Assembly: GCF_010994275.1 (NCBI RefSeq)
Contig: NZ_WMCD01000001.1
Span: 1 to 64,000, forward strand
Direction: 5' to 3'
Length of the DNA stretch: 64,000 bases
From: Cyclobacterium jeungdonense
GTDB taxonomy: Bacteria > Bacteroidota > Bacteroidia > Cytophagales > Cyclobacteriaceae
The stretch's first letter is position 1; each line of letters opens with the position of its first letter. Below are positions 42,973-51,516 of the stretch, piece after piece. A model generated the notes under the pieces. It saw only the letters and a program-made list of their open reading frames with translations, ran no database searches and was not told where the DNA came from. A program made the position numbers and the translations under genes.

Positions 42973-44167
42973 AAATATCCCAAAGATTGCTTTGATATCT
43001 GAAAATCAAGGAGTAGTGGATCTGGTGAATCAGGCTCTTGCTGGGGTATTTGAAATCGCTACGTACTCCAATGGTATCATTTTTTATAACAAATTATCCC
43101 ATGCCAGGATTGAATTTCTAATGGTCATCAGTGATTCCTCTATGAAAGGGGTTCACGGAATTCCACTAAAGCAAACCATGGAAAAGCTGGGTTTTGGCCA
43201 CCTTCCGTTTTTTTTGTTGGTGGATCAGGCAAGCCGTGAGGAAATTCGTCAAGCCATGAAGCAAGGTATTTCTGATTTTATTTATAAACCTATTGATAAA
43301 AGAAAGCTGCTTACTCGACTGGAGTTCCAGATCAGTCATCCCATACAAAAAATAAAAGAGTCGAAAATCACCCCCCTAAAACAGTATAAAATTCCAAAAA
43401 TAAAAAGGCTTTTTGATATACTGGTTTCTTGTCTGATACTTATAGCCTTATCCCCTCTGTTTCTTATTATTGCAATTTTGATAAAACTGGAATCAAGGGG
43501 TCCGGTTTTTTATTATTCCTATCGTGTTGGTACCGGATACACTGTTTTCAAATTTTACAAATTCCGTTCCATGGATCCCGATGCAGATGCGAAGCTTCAC
43601 CAACTAAAGCACCTGAATCAGTACCAGAAGCCGGAAGAAAATAAGCGGCAAGAGGTGAACTCCTCAATGGGATCCACTGCTGTAAAGGAACTTTGCGAAT
43701 TCTGTGAGCAAGCTGGAGGTGGCTGTCTTCAGCCCCTGTACGACGATAATGAGATGGTCTGTGAGAAACTCCTTTTGGCTAAAAAATCCGGTAATCAAGA
43801 CGCCGCATTTATTAAGATTAAAGATGATCCCAGAGTTACCCGTATCGGAAAGTTTATCCGCAATACCAGTATAGACGAGTTACCTCAACTTTGGAATGTG
43901 TTGAAAGGGGATATGTCGATGGTAGGTAATCGCCCCCTTCCCTTATACGAAGCAGAAAAAATCACCACCGACAAATACTCACTTCGATTTCTGGGGCCAG
44001 CTGGCATTACCGGTCTCTGGCAAGTGGAGAAAAGAGGAAGAGGGGAAATGTCAGAGGAAGAGCGATTGAGCCTTGACAACGATTACGTCAAAAATTTTTC
44101 TTTCTGGTTTGACTTGAAAATTTTGCTGCGTACGGTTCCGGCTCTTTTTCAAAGCGAAAACGTTTGA
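42965..44167 (+). CDS. receiver-fused initiating sugar transferase (polyprenyl-phosphate glycosyl-1-phosphate transferase)
   Basis: A 400-residue protein joining two modules. Residues 1-125 form a receiver-like domain with a phospho-acceptor-like Asp in VISDSSMKG and the Lys in FIYKPIDKRKL. The usual acidic pair is degenerate (ALISENQ), so phosphorylation may be lost or altered. From about 145 it is a bacterial sugar transferase (PF02397 type): KRLFDILVSCLILIALSPLF membrane helix, YRVGTGYTVFKFYKFRSMDP, NTSIDELPQLWNVLKGDMSM and GNRPLPLYEAE. An insert between strands carries four cysteines, C244, C247, C254 and C266, a zinc- or metal-site-like pattern. It starts the lipid-linked repeat unit at the inner membrane. 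Confidence 0.93.
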   Translation: MGKNIPKIALISENQGVVDLVNQALAGVFEIATYSNGIIFYNKLSHARIEFLMVISDSSMKGVHGIPLKQTMEKLGFGHLPFFLLVDQASREEIRQAMKQGISDFIYKPIDKRKLLTRLEFQISHPIQKIKESKITPLKQYKIPKIKRLFDILVSCLILIALSPLFLIIAILIKLESRGPVFYYSYRVGTGYTVFKFYKFRSMDPDADAKLHQLKHLNQYQKPEENKRQEVNSSMGSTAVKELCEFCEQAGGGCLQPLYDDNEMVCEKLLLAKKSGNQDAAFIKIKDDPRVTRIGKFIRNTSIDELPQLWNVLKGDMSMVGNRPLPLYEAEKITTDKYSLRFLGPAGITGLWQVEKRGRGEMSEEERLSLDNDYVKNFSFWFDLKILLRTVPALFQSENV

Positions 44168-45387
44168 TTTATTAATTTCCAAAATAAGGAAACCCGCCCT
44201 TCCCAGGTGTTTTTTGAAGCCTCTTGATACCTTTGAGTGCCTTTTTCGGGCGTATCCGATTCCAATTCTTCGGTGATGGCCTGGCTAAAGGATTTAGCGT
44301 CTCTTTCAAGACGGATAAGGGGAAAAAAGGACTGAATATCTTCAGAGAATGGCGTGGCCACGATGGGCTTGCCGGAGGCCAGGTACTCATTGATCTTAAG
44401 AGGGTAAATGCTTTTGGTAACCTCGTTGCAAAGAAACGGCAAGATGAGCACATCGAAATGCGCTAAGTAGGAAGGCAGTTGTTCTATTTTTTTGGGTCCT
44501 GTAAAATACAGATTAGGTAATTCGTCCAAATCCAGCTTTGTATGTCCCCAATGGTTTCTTGGCCCCACCATGACCAGGCTTTTTTCAGGGTTTCTTTCAC
44601 AAATACCCTTCACCAATTCGTAATCAATCCGATGGCAAATATTGCCGGTATATCCGATGATAGGTTTGGGAAGTTTTTTTAATTCCTCGGGCAAAGGTAT
44701 TTCGTTTTCAAAGGCAGATTTAAATAAATTGAAATCAGCGGCATTGGGAAAATAGGCTACTTTTTCTCCGGAAAGGTGTTCCAGATCCGTTTGAAGCAAA
44801 CGTGAAGTAGCCAGACTCAGATGGGCATTTTTTACTGCCTGAATTTCAAGATAGGCGCCATGCTTCCGAAGGTAAGGTTCCAGGGCTCTGATGTTGTCGC
44901 GGGATTGGTAAACAAAGGCTTTTGGTGAAAAACCTTTCGGCAGGCTACTTAGGTAAAGCGGGTTGAAGGAATTGAAAAAAATGAAATCCCTGAATTTTAA
45001 CTTTCTAAGTCCCTTTTGAATACTTTTGCTCAATCGCCGGTTATTCCAGCCTGCAAGTGTGCGATACAATTTCCCGGGAGGCAGCCAATTGATTGGAAGC
45101 ATCAGGGGAGGAGTCAGCGCATAAAGGTTAGTATGGTATTCGGTAAGGGGAGTCAGGCAATTTTTCCCGTATAGCAATGCAGGTATTCTTGCTTTCAGGC
45201 TGGGTTTTTTCCTTTCCCTTATAAAATCTAGTAGTGTAAATGGGTAATCAACATAAATAATTACCTGATTTCTGGAAAAGGTTTTGGCCAGGGACCAGGA
45301 AGCAGAAGAAAAGTCTCCATCCCAGCGGGACATGCTGGTCATAACTATCGGAAGCTGTTTGAATTCTGAAAGTGAAAAATTGCTCAT
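44149..45387 (-). CDS. glycosyltransferase, GT4-like
   Basis: A 412-residue GT-B fold glycosyltransferase. The N-terminal half holds a Rossmann-like domain (IVMTSMSRWDGDFSSASWSL). The C-terminal half has the nucleotide-sugar pattern PIIGYTGNICHRIDYELVKG, LVMVGPRNHWGHT, and the EPLxxKxxEYLASGKPI signature (YPLKINEYLASGKPIVATPF). The tail overlaps the sugar transferase gene by 19 bp in opposite orientation, so their transcripts are complementary at the 3' ends. It adds a sugar to the lipid-linked repeat; donor and acceptor are unknown. Confidence 0.88.
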   Translation of the reverse strand: MSNFSLSEFKQLPIVMTSMSRWDGDFSSASWSLAKTFSRNQVIIYVDYPFTLLDFIRERKKPSLKARIPALLYGKNCLTPLTEYHTNLYALTPPLMLPINWLPPGKLYRTLAGWNNRRLSKSIQKGLRKLKFRDFIFFNSFNPLYLSSLPKGFSPKAFVYQSRDNIRALEPYLRKHGAYLEIQAVKNAHLSLATSRLLQTDLEHLSGEKVAYFPNAADFNLFKSAFENEIPLPEELKKLPKPIIGYTGNICHRIDYELVKGICERNPEKSLVMVGPRNHWGHTKLDLDELPNLYFTGPKKIEQLPSYLAHFDVLILPFLCNEVTKSIYPLKINEYLASGKPIVATPFSEDIQSFFPLIRLERDAKSFSQAITEELESDTPEKGTQRYQEASKNTWEGRVSLFWKLINQTFSL

Positions 45388-45478
45388 AAAAAAAACGGTT
45401 ATTTTAGACCTGCTTGTATCGCATTCTAATGAGTAAATGGTAAATTTAGAATAAAAATAACCATTAATTTTTGTTGCT

Positions 45479-46708
45479 TTGATCTTGTTTGAAATTATTG
45501 TCTGGGTTTGTTGTTTTTATCTTTTGTTCCCCCTTTTTAGTGGTTTGCTGGCAGTCCTGAGCAGGAAGGAAAAGCTTCGGGAAAACTCTTTTTCGGCCAA
45601 TTTTGCCTGTATCATTACGGTTTACAAAGAAAATGACATTGCCTGGCCTTTGGTAAGGGCTTTACTTAAACAAGATTATCCCCACTATCAGGTTTATCTG
45701 GTGGCAGATGGAATCGAGGAGCCTTTAGAAAAGCAGGTTCAAGATGAAAAACTAACCCTTTTTCAGCCGAGACCTTTTCTAAACAGCAAGGTAGCCTCCA
45801 TTGCGCTGGTTCTGGAAAAAATGAAAAAAAAGCACACCCATGTGGTGATATTTGATCCGGACAACCTGGTGCCCGCTCATTTTCTGGGAGTGATCAACCG
45901 CTACCATGCAGCTGGGTTTCAAGCGGTGCAAGGGAAGCGAATAGCAAAAAATACAAATGGCACCTATGCGGCACTTGATGCACTTGGAGAGTATTACTAC
46001 GATTTTGCTGTCCGCAATGTCCCTTACCTTTTAGGTTCTTCGTCCACCATTGCCGGTTCTGGAATGTCTCTGGAAAAAGAAATCTATCAGCAAAACATTT
46101 ACCATGAAATGCAGGTGTTGGAGGAAAAGGGCTTGGTGGTGGCCGAGGACAAATCCCTGCAGGTGGAGTTGGTGGGAAGTGGAATCCGGATCGGGTATGC
46201 GGCAGCAGCGATCATTTTTGATGAAAAGATTACAGCTGCTCCCCAAATCGGCAGACAAAGGAGCAGGTGGCTAAACAGCTATTTTGGTCAGATTCCAACT
46301 TCATTCCGGCTTTTGCTGAAAGGGCTGGTTTCCTGGGATTGGAACCAAATCTATTTTGCGGTAATGGTGTCCATGCCTCCCATGGTCATTTTGGTAGGGG
46401 TAAGTTTATTGCTTGCTCTTGCAGCATTGTGGGTTAAGGTAAGTTACTTTTTTCTATTGGCGGGATGTTTGATTTTGTTTGGGTTGGGTTTTTTGACCCT
46501 CCTTACATTGAACCATACCCCTTTGGAAGTAATCAAAGCCATACCCAAAATACCACTTTTTGTTTGGGGCCAACTGTCCGGCATGTTGAAAATAAGAAAA
46601 GCCAACAAGGATTTTATGGCTACCAGTCATCAGGAAATCACGGAAATTGAGCCTCTCTGGGAAAAACGCCGGAATGAATTCAGCCATCTGGAAGCATGGT
46701 GGAAATAA
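45479..46708 (+). CDS. membrane glycosyltransferase family 2
   Basis: A 409-residue GT2 protein with an N-terminal membrane helix and about three C-terminal helices (from about 270). Catalytic landmarks are ITVYKENDIAWPLVRALLKQ, the donor-binding VIFDPDNLVP (DxD-like) and the acidic VVAEDKSLQ, plus RQRSRWLNSYFG (Q/RxxRW), a processive-synthase signature. No ATG is available before the helix, so the gene starts at TTG 45479. The QxxRW motif suggests it may polymerise rather than add one sugar. It is convergent with the flippase operon end, 15 bp apart. Confidence 0.88.
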   Translation: MILFEIIVWVCCFYLLFPLFSGLLAVLSRKEKLRENSFSANFACIITVYKENDIAWPLVRALLKQDYPHYQVYLVADGIEEPLEKQVQDEKLTLFQPRPFLNSKVASIALVLEKMKKKHTHVVIFDPDNLVPAHFLGVINRYHAAGFQAVQGKRIAKNTNGTYAALDALGEYYYDFAVRNVPYLLGSSSTIAGSGMSLEKEIYQQNIYHEMQVLEEKGLVVAEDKSLQVELVGSGIRIGYAAAAIIFDEKITAAPQIGRQRSRWLNSYFGQIPTSFRLLLKGLVSWDWNQIYFAVMVSMPPMVILVGVSLLLALAALWVKVSYFFLLAGCLILFGLGFLTLLTLNHTPLEVIKAIPKIPLFVWGQLSGMLKIRKANKDFMATSHQEITEIEPLWEKRRNEFSHLEAWWK

Positions 46709-46723
46709 TTCCTGAAGTTTATT

Positions 46724-48055
46724 TTACGTTTTTCGGAATTTCGCCAGTAAGGAAGCTACTAATTTTGGATAGGCTCGGGCCGCCTGTACCCAGCATTGGA
46801 AAAATTGTATCTTAATGTACCTTTTAAGAACCAGGTGTTTGATCAAAGCGGTGCAAGAAACCGCCAAAACCAACCCATAGGCGGCTCCTAATAAGCCGAT
46901 CCAATGAATGAATAACCAACTTAATCCCGCGCCATAAACAAAGGTTCCAAAAACCATTACCATATTAATAAAAGGCCTGCCAATGGCATCTAAAAACACA
47001 CCTGACTGCCTGTCAAAAGGTTTGATCAGTGCCAGAAAAGCCATAATTCGTAAAAAAGGTACTGCATCCAGGTAGGTTTCTCCTGCTATAAATAAAACGA
47101 TGTAATGCGCAAAAACCAGACAAAATAGCCAAAATGGAAAGGTAAGGCTCAGCATCATTCCGGTTGTTTTTTCATAAAGTTGGCTAAGATCCCCTGTTTT
47201 CCTGGTATCGTGAGCTTCTGCCGCCTTGGGGTAGCTAATGGAAGCAATGGAATTCACAGGTATTTCTACCATGTTTAACACCCTTCCGGCCGTATTGGCC
47301 ATGGCAACCTGCACGGGGGAGAGGAGGGCTCCAAGCAGAAATTTATCCAGTCCGTTGGTAAGCATGGAAACCAGATTGGTTCCGAATACAAATTTCCCGA
47401 AGTGAAATATTTTTGCCAGCCAATATTTTTTTACCTGCCATTGAAAACCAAAATAGCGCCGGACCTGATAGGCCGACATCAGGGTAGCTAACAAAAAGGC
47501 GGCATTGTGGTACCAGGCGAGGTGAACCAGGGTTAATTTGTTTTCGCTAAGGTACCCGATCAAAATTACCAGAAAGAAGGGCAAACTTTTGCTGATTCCT
47601 GCAAGGAAATAGGCCTTAAAATCGTAACTGGCCTGCATCAAAACCAGGTTATGCGTGTGGATAACCAATACAGGTAGCACCCAGGCATAAATCGTTAGAA
47701 TAGTTGCCAACTTCGGAGAATTGAATAGTTCAGCAATCGGCTGAGCTGCCAAAAAGAGAAGCACGAGTATCAGGAAACTAAGCAAGGCATTGAGCAAAAG
47801 AGCTGCAGATTGGATTTTTCGCTGTACGGCTGGATTTTTTCCTACAATGAATTTGATCATACCGTTTTGGATAAACCCGTTTCTGGCCATATCCAGAATG
47901 GAAGTAATGGTGATGAGCAGTACCCAAACCCCAAAATCCTCTGGTGAAAAAATCCGAACCAGCAACATGAACCCAACAAAACCCAGTAAAAAATCCACCC
48001 CTCGGTGCATCATGGTAAAAAAGCCACTTTTAAGCCAATATTTTTTATCACTCAT
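46724..48055 (-). CDS. polysaccharide flippase (Wzx-like, MATE/MVF fold)
   Basis: A 443-residue membrane protein with about 12-14 helices, of the polysaccharide biosynthesis protein (Wzx/RfbX) family. It starts MSDKKYWLKSGFFTMMHRGV and shows repeated hydrophobic helices with small polar breaks. It should flip lipid-linked repeat units across the inner membrane. It is the last gene of the leftward operon TolC-like, chain-length regulator, polymerase, GT2, GT4, flippase, and its start overlaps the GT4 stop by 4 bp. Confidence 0.9.
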   Translation of the reverse strand: MSDKKYWLKSGFFTMMHRGVDFLLGFVGFMLLVRIFSPEDFGVWVLLITITSILDMARNGFIQNGMIKFIVGKNPAVQRKIQSAALLLNALLSFLILVLLFLAAQPIAELFNSPKLATILTIYAWVLPVLVIHTHNLVLMQASYDFKAYFLAGISKSLPFFLVILIGYLSENKLTLVHLAWYHNAAFLLATLMSAYQVRRYFGFQWQVKKYWLAKIFHFGKFVFGTNLVSMLTNGLDKFLLGALLSPVQVAMANTAGRVLNMVEIPVNSIASISYPKAAEAHDTRKTGDLSQLYEKTTGMMLSLTFPFWLFCLVFAHYIVLFIAGETYLDAVPFLRIMAFLALIKPFDRQSGVFLDAIGRPFINMVMVFGTFVYGAGLSWLFIHWIGLLGAAYGLVLAVSCTALIKHLVLKRYIKIQFFQCWVQAARAYPKLVASLLAKFRKT

Positions 48056-49185
48056 GCCTGGTGGAGTATATCCTGGTATTTGGCCAGTGTCGTGGCGGCA
48101 CCCTTTTTGTAATCGAATAATGCAGGTCTTTGATGCCCTTTTGCTATTAATTTTTCACGGATTTCTTCATTATTTAGAAGCTGTTCGATGCCCTGGCGGA
48201 TGCTCTCCGGATCAAAAGGATCGATAAGCATCGCTGCATTTCCAGCCACTTCCGGCATGGAAGAGGTATTGGACGTGATTACGGGACAGCCGCAGGCCAT
48301 GGCTTCCAAAATCGGCAAACCGAAACTTTCACGAAGAGAAGGATAAAGGAACAGCACGGCCTGGCTGTAAATGGCTGGCAGGTCTTCATTGGGAATGTAT
48401 CCGGTCAAGTGAATTTTGGAAAGTAGCAGCGGAGCTCCGATTTCGGAAAGCATGGATTGAAGCACTTCCTCTCCAATATCGGGCATGACCAAAACGGGAA
48501 ATGCCACATTTGCCGACTCCAAAAGCGCCAAGCTCTTCAATACCCCTTTCAGGTTTTTTTTGGGATCGGTATTTCCTAAAAAAAGCATGAAAGTTTTCGG
48601 AAGTGCATAGGTTTCGCGAACCTCTTGTTGCCTGGAAATGGTTTCGGACTTAAAATGGCTGGCAACGCCGTTGTAAACGACAGCTACCGTTGATGAATCC
48701 AATCCGAAATGGCGGGTAATCCTCTCCTGTTCGAAAGCTGAAACCGTAAAAATTCCCGCTGCTTTTTTCATCACAACCGGCACATTCCATCGACGGTATA
48801 GGTTACCCAGTCGCTGGTACCAACTTCCTTCTTTCAGGTTTATTTTTTCCAGATAGATGATATCATGAAGGGTTATTACGAGTTTTGTCTGGCAAAATAC
48901 AGGAGCCGTATTGCTGGTGCAATGCAGCAGGTCCAGTTCGTATTTTTTTACGGCCCGGGCCAAATGATATTGTTCCCAGAGAGGGTAGGGAGAAGCGGGT
49001 AGGGGGATAATGGTGAAATTATCAGTGGGCTGAATGGGTGATGAATCTTCAGTTTCGTTTACAAAAATAAAATACTGGTTTTCAGTATCCATTTCCTGCA
49101 AATTGCGGATCAGTGCAAGGGCCACCATATCCATTCCGTGCCTTTTTTTACGAAAAATGCGCTGTGCTTCAATGCCTATCCTCAT
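48052..49185 (-). CDS. glycosyltransferase family 4
   Basis: A 377-residue GT4 enzyme (GT-B fold). It has MRIGIEAQRIFRKKRHGMDM at the N terminus, LVITLHDIIYLE in the acceptor domain, and the donor-binding pattern FMLFLGNTDPKKNLKGVLKS. The hallmark ending is SLRESFGLPILEAMACGCPV. Its start overlaps the GT2 stop by 17 bp and its stop overlaps the flippase start by 4 bp. It adds a sugar during repeat-unit assembly. Confidence 0.93.
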   Translation of the reverse strand: MRIGIEAQRIFRKKRHGMDMVALALIRNLQEMDTENQYFIFVNETEDSSPIQPTDNFTIIPLPASPYPLWEQYHLARAVKKYELDLLHCTSNTAPVFCQTKLVITLHDIIYLEKINLKEGSWYQRLGNLYRRWNVPVVMKKAAGIFTVSAFEQERITRHFGLDSSTVAVVYNGVASHFKSETISRQQEVRETYALPKTFMLFLGNTDPKKNLKGVLKSLALLESANVAFPVLVMPDIGEEVLQSMLSEIGAPLLLSKIHLTGYIPNEDLPAIYSQAVLFLYPSLRESFGLPILEAMACGCPVITSNTSSMPEVAGNAAMLIDPFDPESIRQGIEQLLNNEEIREKLIAKGHQRPALFDYKKGAATTLAKYQDILHQA

Positions 49186-50092
49186 TCTGGATCAAGTTTA
49201 AATTATCATTAATGTTTTGCATAAAAAGCCCAGCCCCAAAGCCTTTAAAATAAGTTTTAGCATGAGCCCATTCTGAATGTATCAGATACACGATGAGATT
49301 CTTGGGTAAGGCGATGGCCAGGTAATAAAGGGCAGTAAAAAAGAATAAAGGCCAGGTTACATTTCTGCGTAAAAAAAGCCAGCGATTTCGGCTCATGTAG
49401 TAGGTTTTCAACAAGGAGTTTTTTCCCACGCTCATGGACTCTTTGTGCAAAATGTATGTCTGTGGTTCGTACCAAAGTGTATAGCCGGCGTCCTTGATTC
49501 TTTCGCAGTAATCCATTTCTTCGTAATAGAGAAAATACAATTCAGCCATCATACCTATCTTTAAAACCACTGTCTTGGGAATAAACATGGCGGCACCGTG
49601 TGCCAACTGTGTGATTTCCGCTTTTTGGTATTGTCCTCGATCTTTTTCCAGATACCCTTTTCCTTTTCCTCTGCCTGTAATCGGATTAATGGCTGAAAAC
49701 CCGGCAAATTGGATGGTGTCCGGTTGGTCGTAGTATAAGATTTTTGGACAAACCAACCCAATCGTTGGATTTGTAAGGGAGCGGTCAAGCAGTACATCCA
49801 GAATATTTTCGGCGACCTCGGTATCATTGTTGACAAAGAAGAAATAATCCCCGCTTGCTGCCTCCATTCCTCGGTTGTTGCCACCCGCAAACCCTTCATT
49901 GAGAGGATTTCGTACTAAAATGGTATTTGGATACCGCACAAGAATTTCTCCAGGGTCTTCCTTTGAGGCATTGTCTACGACAATGATTTCTACCCGTGTA
50001 TAGGTGACTTTCTGGAAAGAGGCCAGAAAAGCCAGGGTATGCGTTAATCCATTGTAGTTGATGGTGATGACAGAGATCAGCGGTTTATCCAT
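49169..50092 (-). CDS. glycosyltransferase family 2, rhamnosyltransferase-like
   Basis: A 307-residue GT2 enzyme. The N-terminal GT-A motif is SVITINYNGLTHTLAFLASF. The donor site shows IIVVDNASKEDP and the DxD-like FFVNNDTEV. The acceptor-side signature is FLYYEEMDYCERIKDAGYTL, typical of dTDP-rhamnosyltransferase-like members. A hydrophobic C-terminal segment (WPLFFFTALYYLAIAL) may anchor it. It overlaps the neighbours by 8 bp and 17 bp, showing translational coupling. Confidence 0.92.
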   Translation of the reverse strand: MDKPLISVITINYNGLTHTLAFLASFQKVTYTRVEIIVVDNASKEDPGEILVRYPNTILVRNPLNEGFAGGNNRGMEAASGDYFFFVNNDTEVAENILDVLLDRSLTNPTIGLVCPKILYYDQPDTIQFAGFSAINPITGRGKGKGYLEKDRGQYQKAEITQLAHGAAMFIPKTVVLKIGMMAELYFLYYEEMDYCERIKDAGYTLWYEPQTYILHKESMSVGKNSLLKTYYMSRNRWLFLRRNVTWPLFFFTALYYLAIALPKNLIVYLIHSEWAHAKTYFKGFGAGLFMQNINDNLNLIQNEDRH

Positions 50093-51512
50093 TTTTACCC
50101 GATTTTATTGTGTTATTTTCCAGTTGGGGAGAAAGATACAGGTAGGCCCAAGACATGTACAATATGATCCCCGTAGGCATTTGCCCCAATAATGGATTGC
50201 CTATGGAGGCGGCAGCTATTCCAACGTAACCGGCAAATAACGCGAGTAATTTTTGTCTGAGCCGCGGATCTTTTACCTGCCAGGTTCGGAAAAGAGCTAA
50301 TAAACCGATAAAAGCCAGGATAAAAACATGCAGTGCTAGCCCGACGATCCCCATTTCTGCCCAGATTTTTATAAACCAGCTATCATTGGGTGTTTCAGCC
50401 AGGAAGGTGCCGGGGCTAAATCGCTGTCCCCAAAAACCGGAAGTACCGATACCTCCTCCAAAGGGCCTGGTTTTCAGGTACTCTGCAAATTTTGCCTGAT
50501 TGGATAGCCGCACATTGAGTGAAGCGTCATTGGGATCCAAAGCCGATCGTACCCTTCGTATCTGGTAATATTCATTTCCAATGCTCGTAAATTTTAGAAA
50601 TACGAATACCATTCCCAGACCAATCAATCCAATGGCCATTAGTTTAAAATTTTTTGAAGCAAAAAGATAAGCCAGCGTTCCCGCTACCGGCACCATCAAG
50701 GCTCCCCTTGTTCCGCTCATAATCATCATGTAAAAAAATAACAAGGCACAACATCCGAAAAGGACCCGGTACCCTGTCCGGAAAGGACCCAACGCAAGTA
50801 CCAGTGCGATCATTCCCGAATGAGCAATGCCAGCTCCAAATTGGCCCGCATCGGAGAAAAAGCTGAAAACGCGCAGGTTGCCAAATAAGACATGCGTGGA
50901 CCTGGACCCCTGATCCAGCCATCTGTTTTCTGCAAAGTCTAATCCGATATAATACTGTCTTAGTCCCCACAGCGAAGCCAGTATGGAAAACAGAAAAATG
51001 ATTTTGAAGAACCGGTCTAGATCTTTTTGAGTATGAGCATAGAGTAGGGTGAGTGGAACGGTAAGCAACATGTAAAGAGCTGTGCCCCTGACGGCATACA
51101 CCCAGGCGGAAATACTTCTGGCCTCAGGATTAAAAATCTCTGCCACGTTATACCCCATCCAAATTAAGGTAACCGATATCAGTGGGTTTTTGAGATATGT
51201 GAAATCGGTTTTGACACGGGTATGAAAAATAGCACTGATAAGCACTGCTGCCAGGGCGAAGTCCACGGTTAGTCCCAACGGCAGGCTAGGTACATACCTA
51301 CTCGCTCCGATGGACACAAAGGCAAATATCAGGGCGGTGTACAGGCAATGGGCAGGATGTCCCATCATGTATACGCCGAGGCCCACTCCGAGTGGAATAG
51401 CAAATAAGGTTCCTATGCCAAAAATCCCGGTATGGACCACCCACAAACTGACCATCAAGGATAAGACCAGTGCTGTCAGGGGAAAGGTTAGTTGAATTCG
51501 GGATAAATCCAT
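50085..51512 (-). CDS. O-antigen ligase/polymerase family protein (Wzy-like)
   Basis: A 475-residue multi-pass membrane protein (about 11-12 helices) with the O-antigen ligase (PF04932) pattern around ARLSNQAKFAEYLKTRPFGG-type sequence, here RLSNQAKFAEYLKTRPFGGG, and a large periplasmic loop region near residue 330-400. I start at ATG 51512, 4 bp after the upstream stop; the longer frame from 51596 would overlap the chain-length gene by 80 bp. It probably polymerises repeat units in the periplasm, working with the flippase and chain-length regulator. Confidence 0.88.
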   Translation of the reverse strand: MDLSRIQLTFPLTALVLSLMVSLWVVHTGIFGIGTLFAIPLGVGLGVYMMGHPAHCLYTALIFAFVSIGASRYVPSLPLGLTVDFALAAVLISAIFHTRVKTDFTYLKNPLISVTLIWMGYNVAEIFNPEARSISAWVYAVRGTALYMLLTVPLTLLYAHTQKDLDRFFKIIFLFSILASLWGLRQYYIGLDFAENRWLDQGSRSTHVLFGNLRVFSFFSDAGQFGAGIAHSGMIALVLALGPFRTGYRVLFGCCALLFFYMMIMSGTRGALMVPVAGTLAYLFASKNFKLMAIGLIGLGMVFVFLKFTSIGNEYYQIRRVRSALDPNDASLNVRLSNQAKFAEYLKTRPFGGGIGTSGFWGQRFSPGTFLAETPNDSWFIKIWAEMGIVGLALHVFILAFIGLLALFRTWQVKDPRLRQKLLALFAGYVGIAAASIGNPLLGQMPTGIILYMSWAYLYLSPQLENNTIKSGKNG

Positions 51513-51516
51513 AGGG

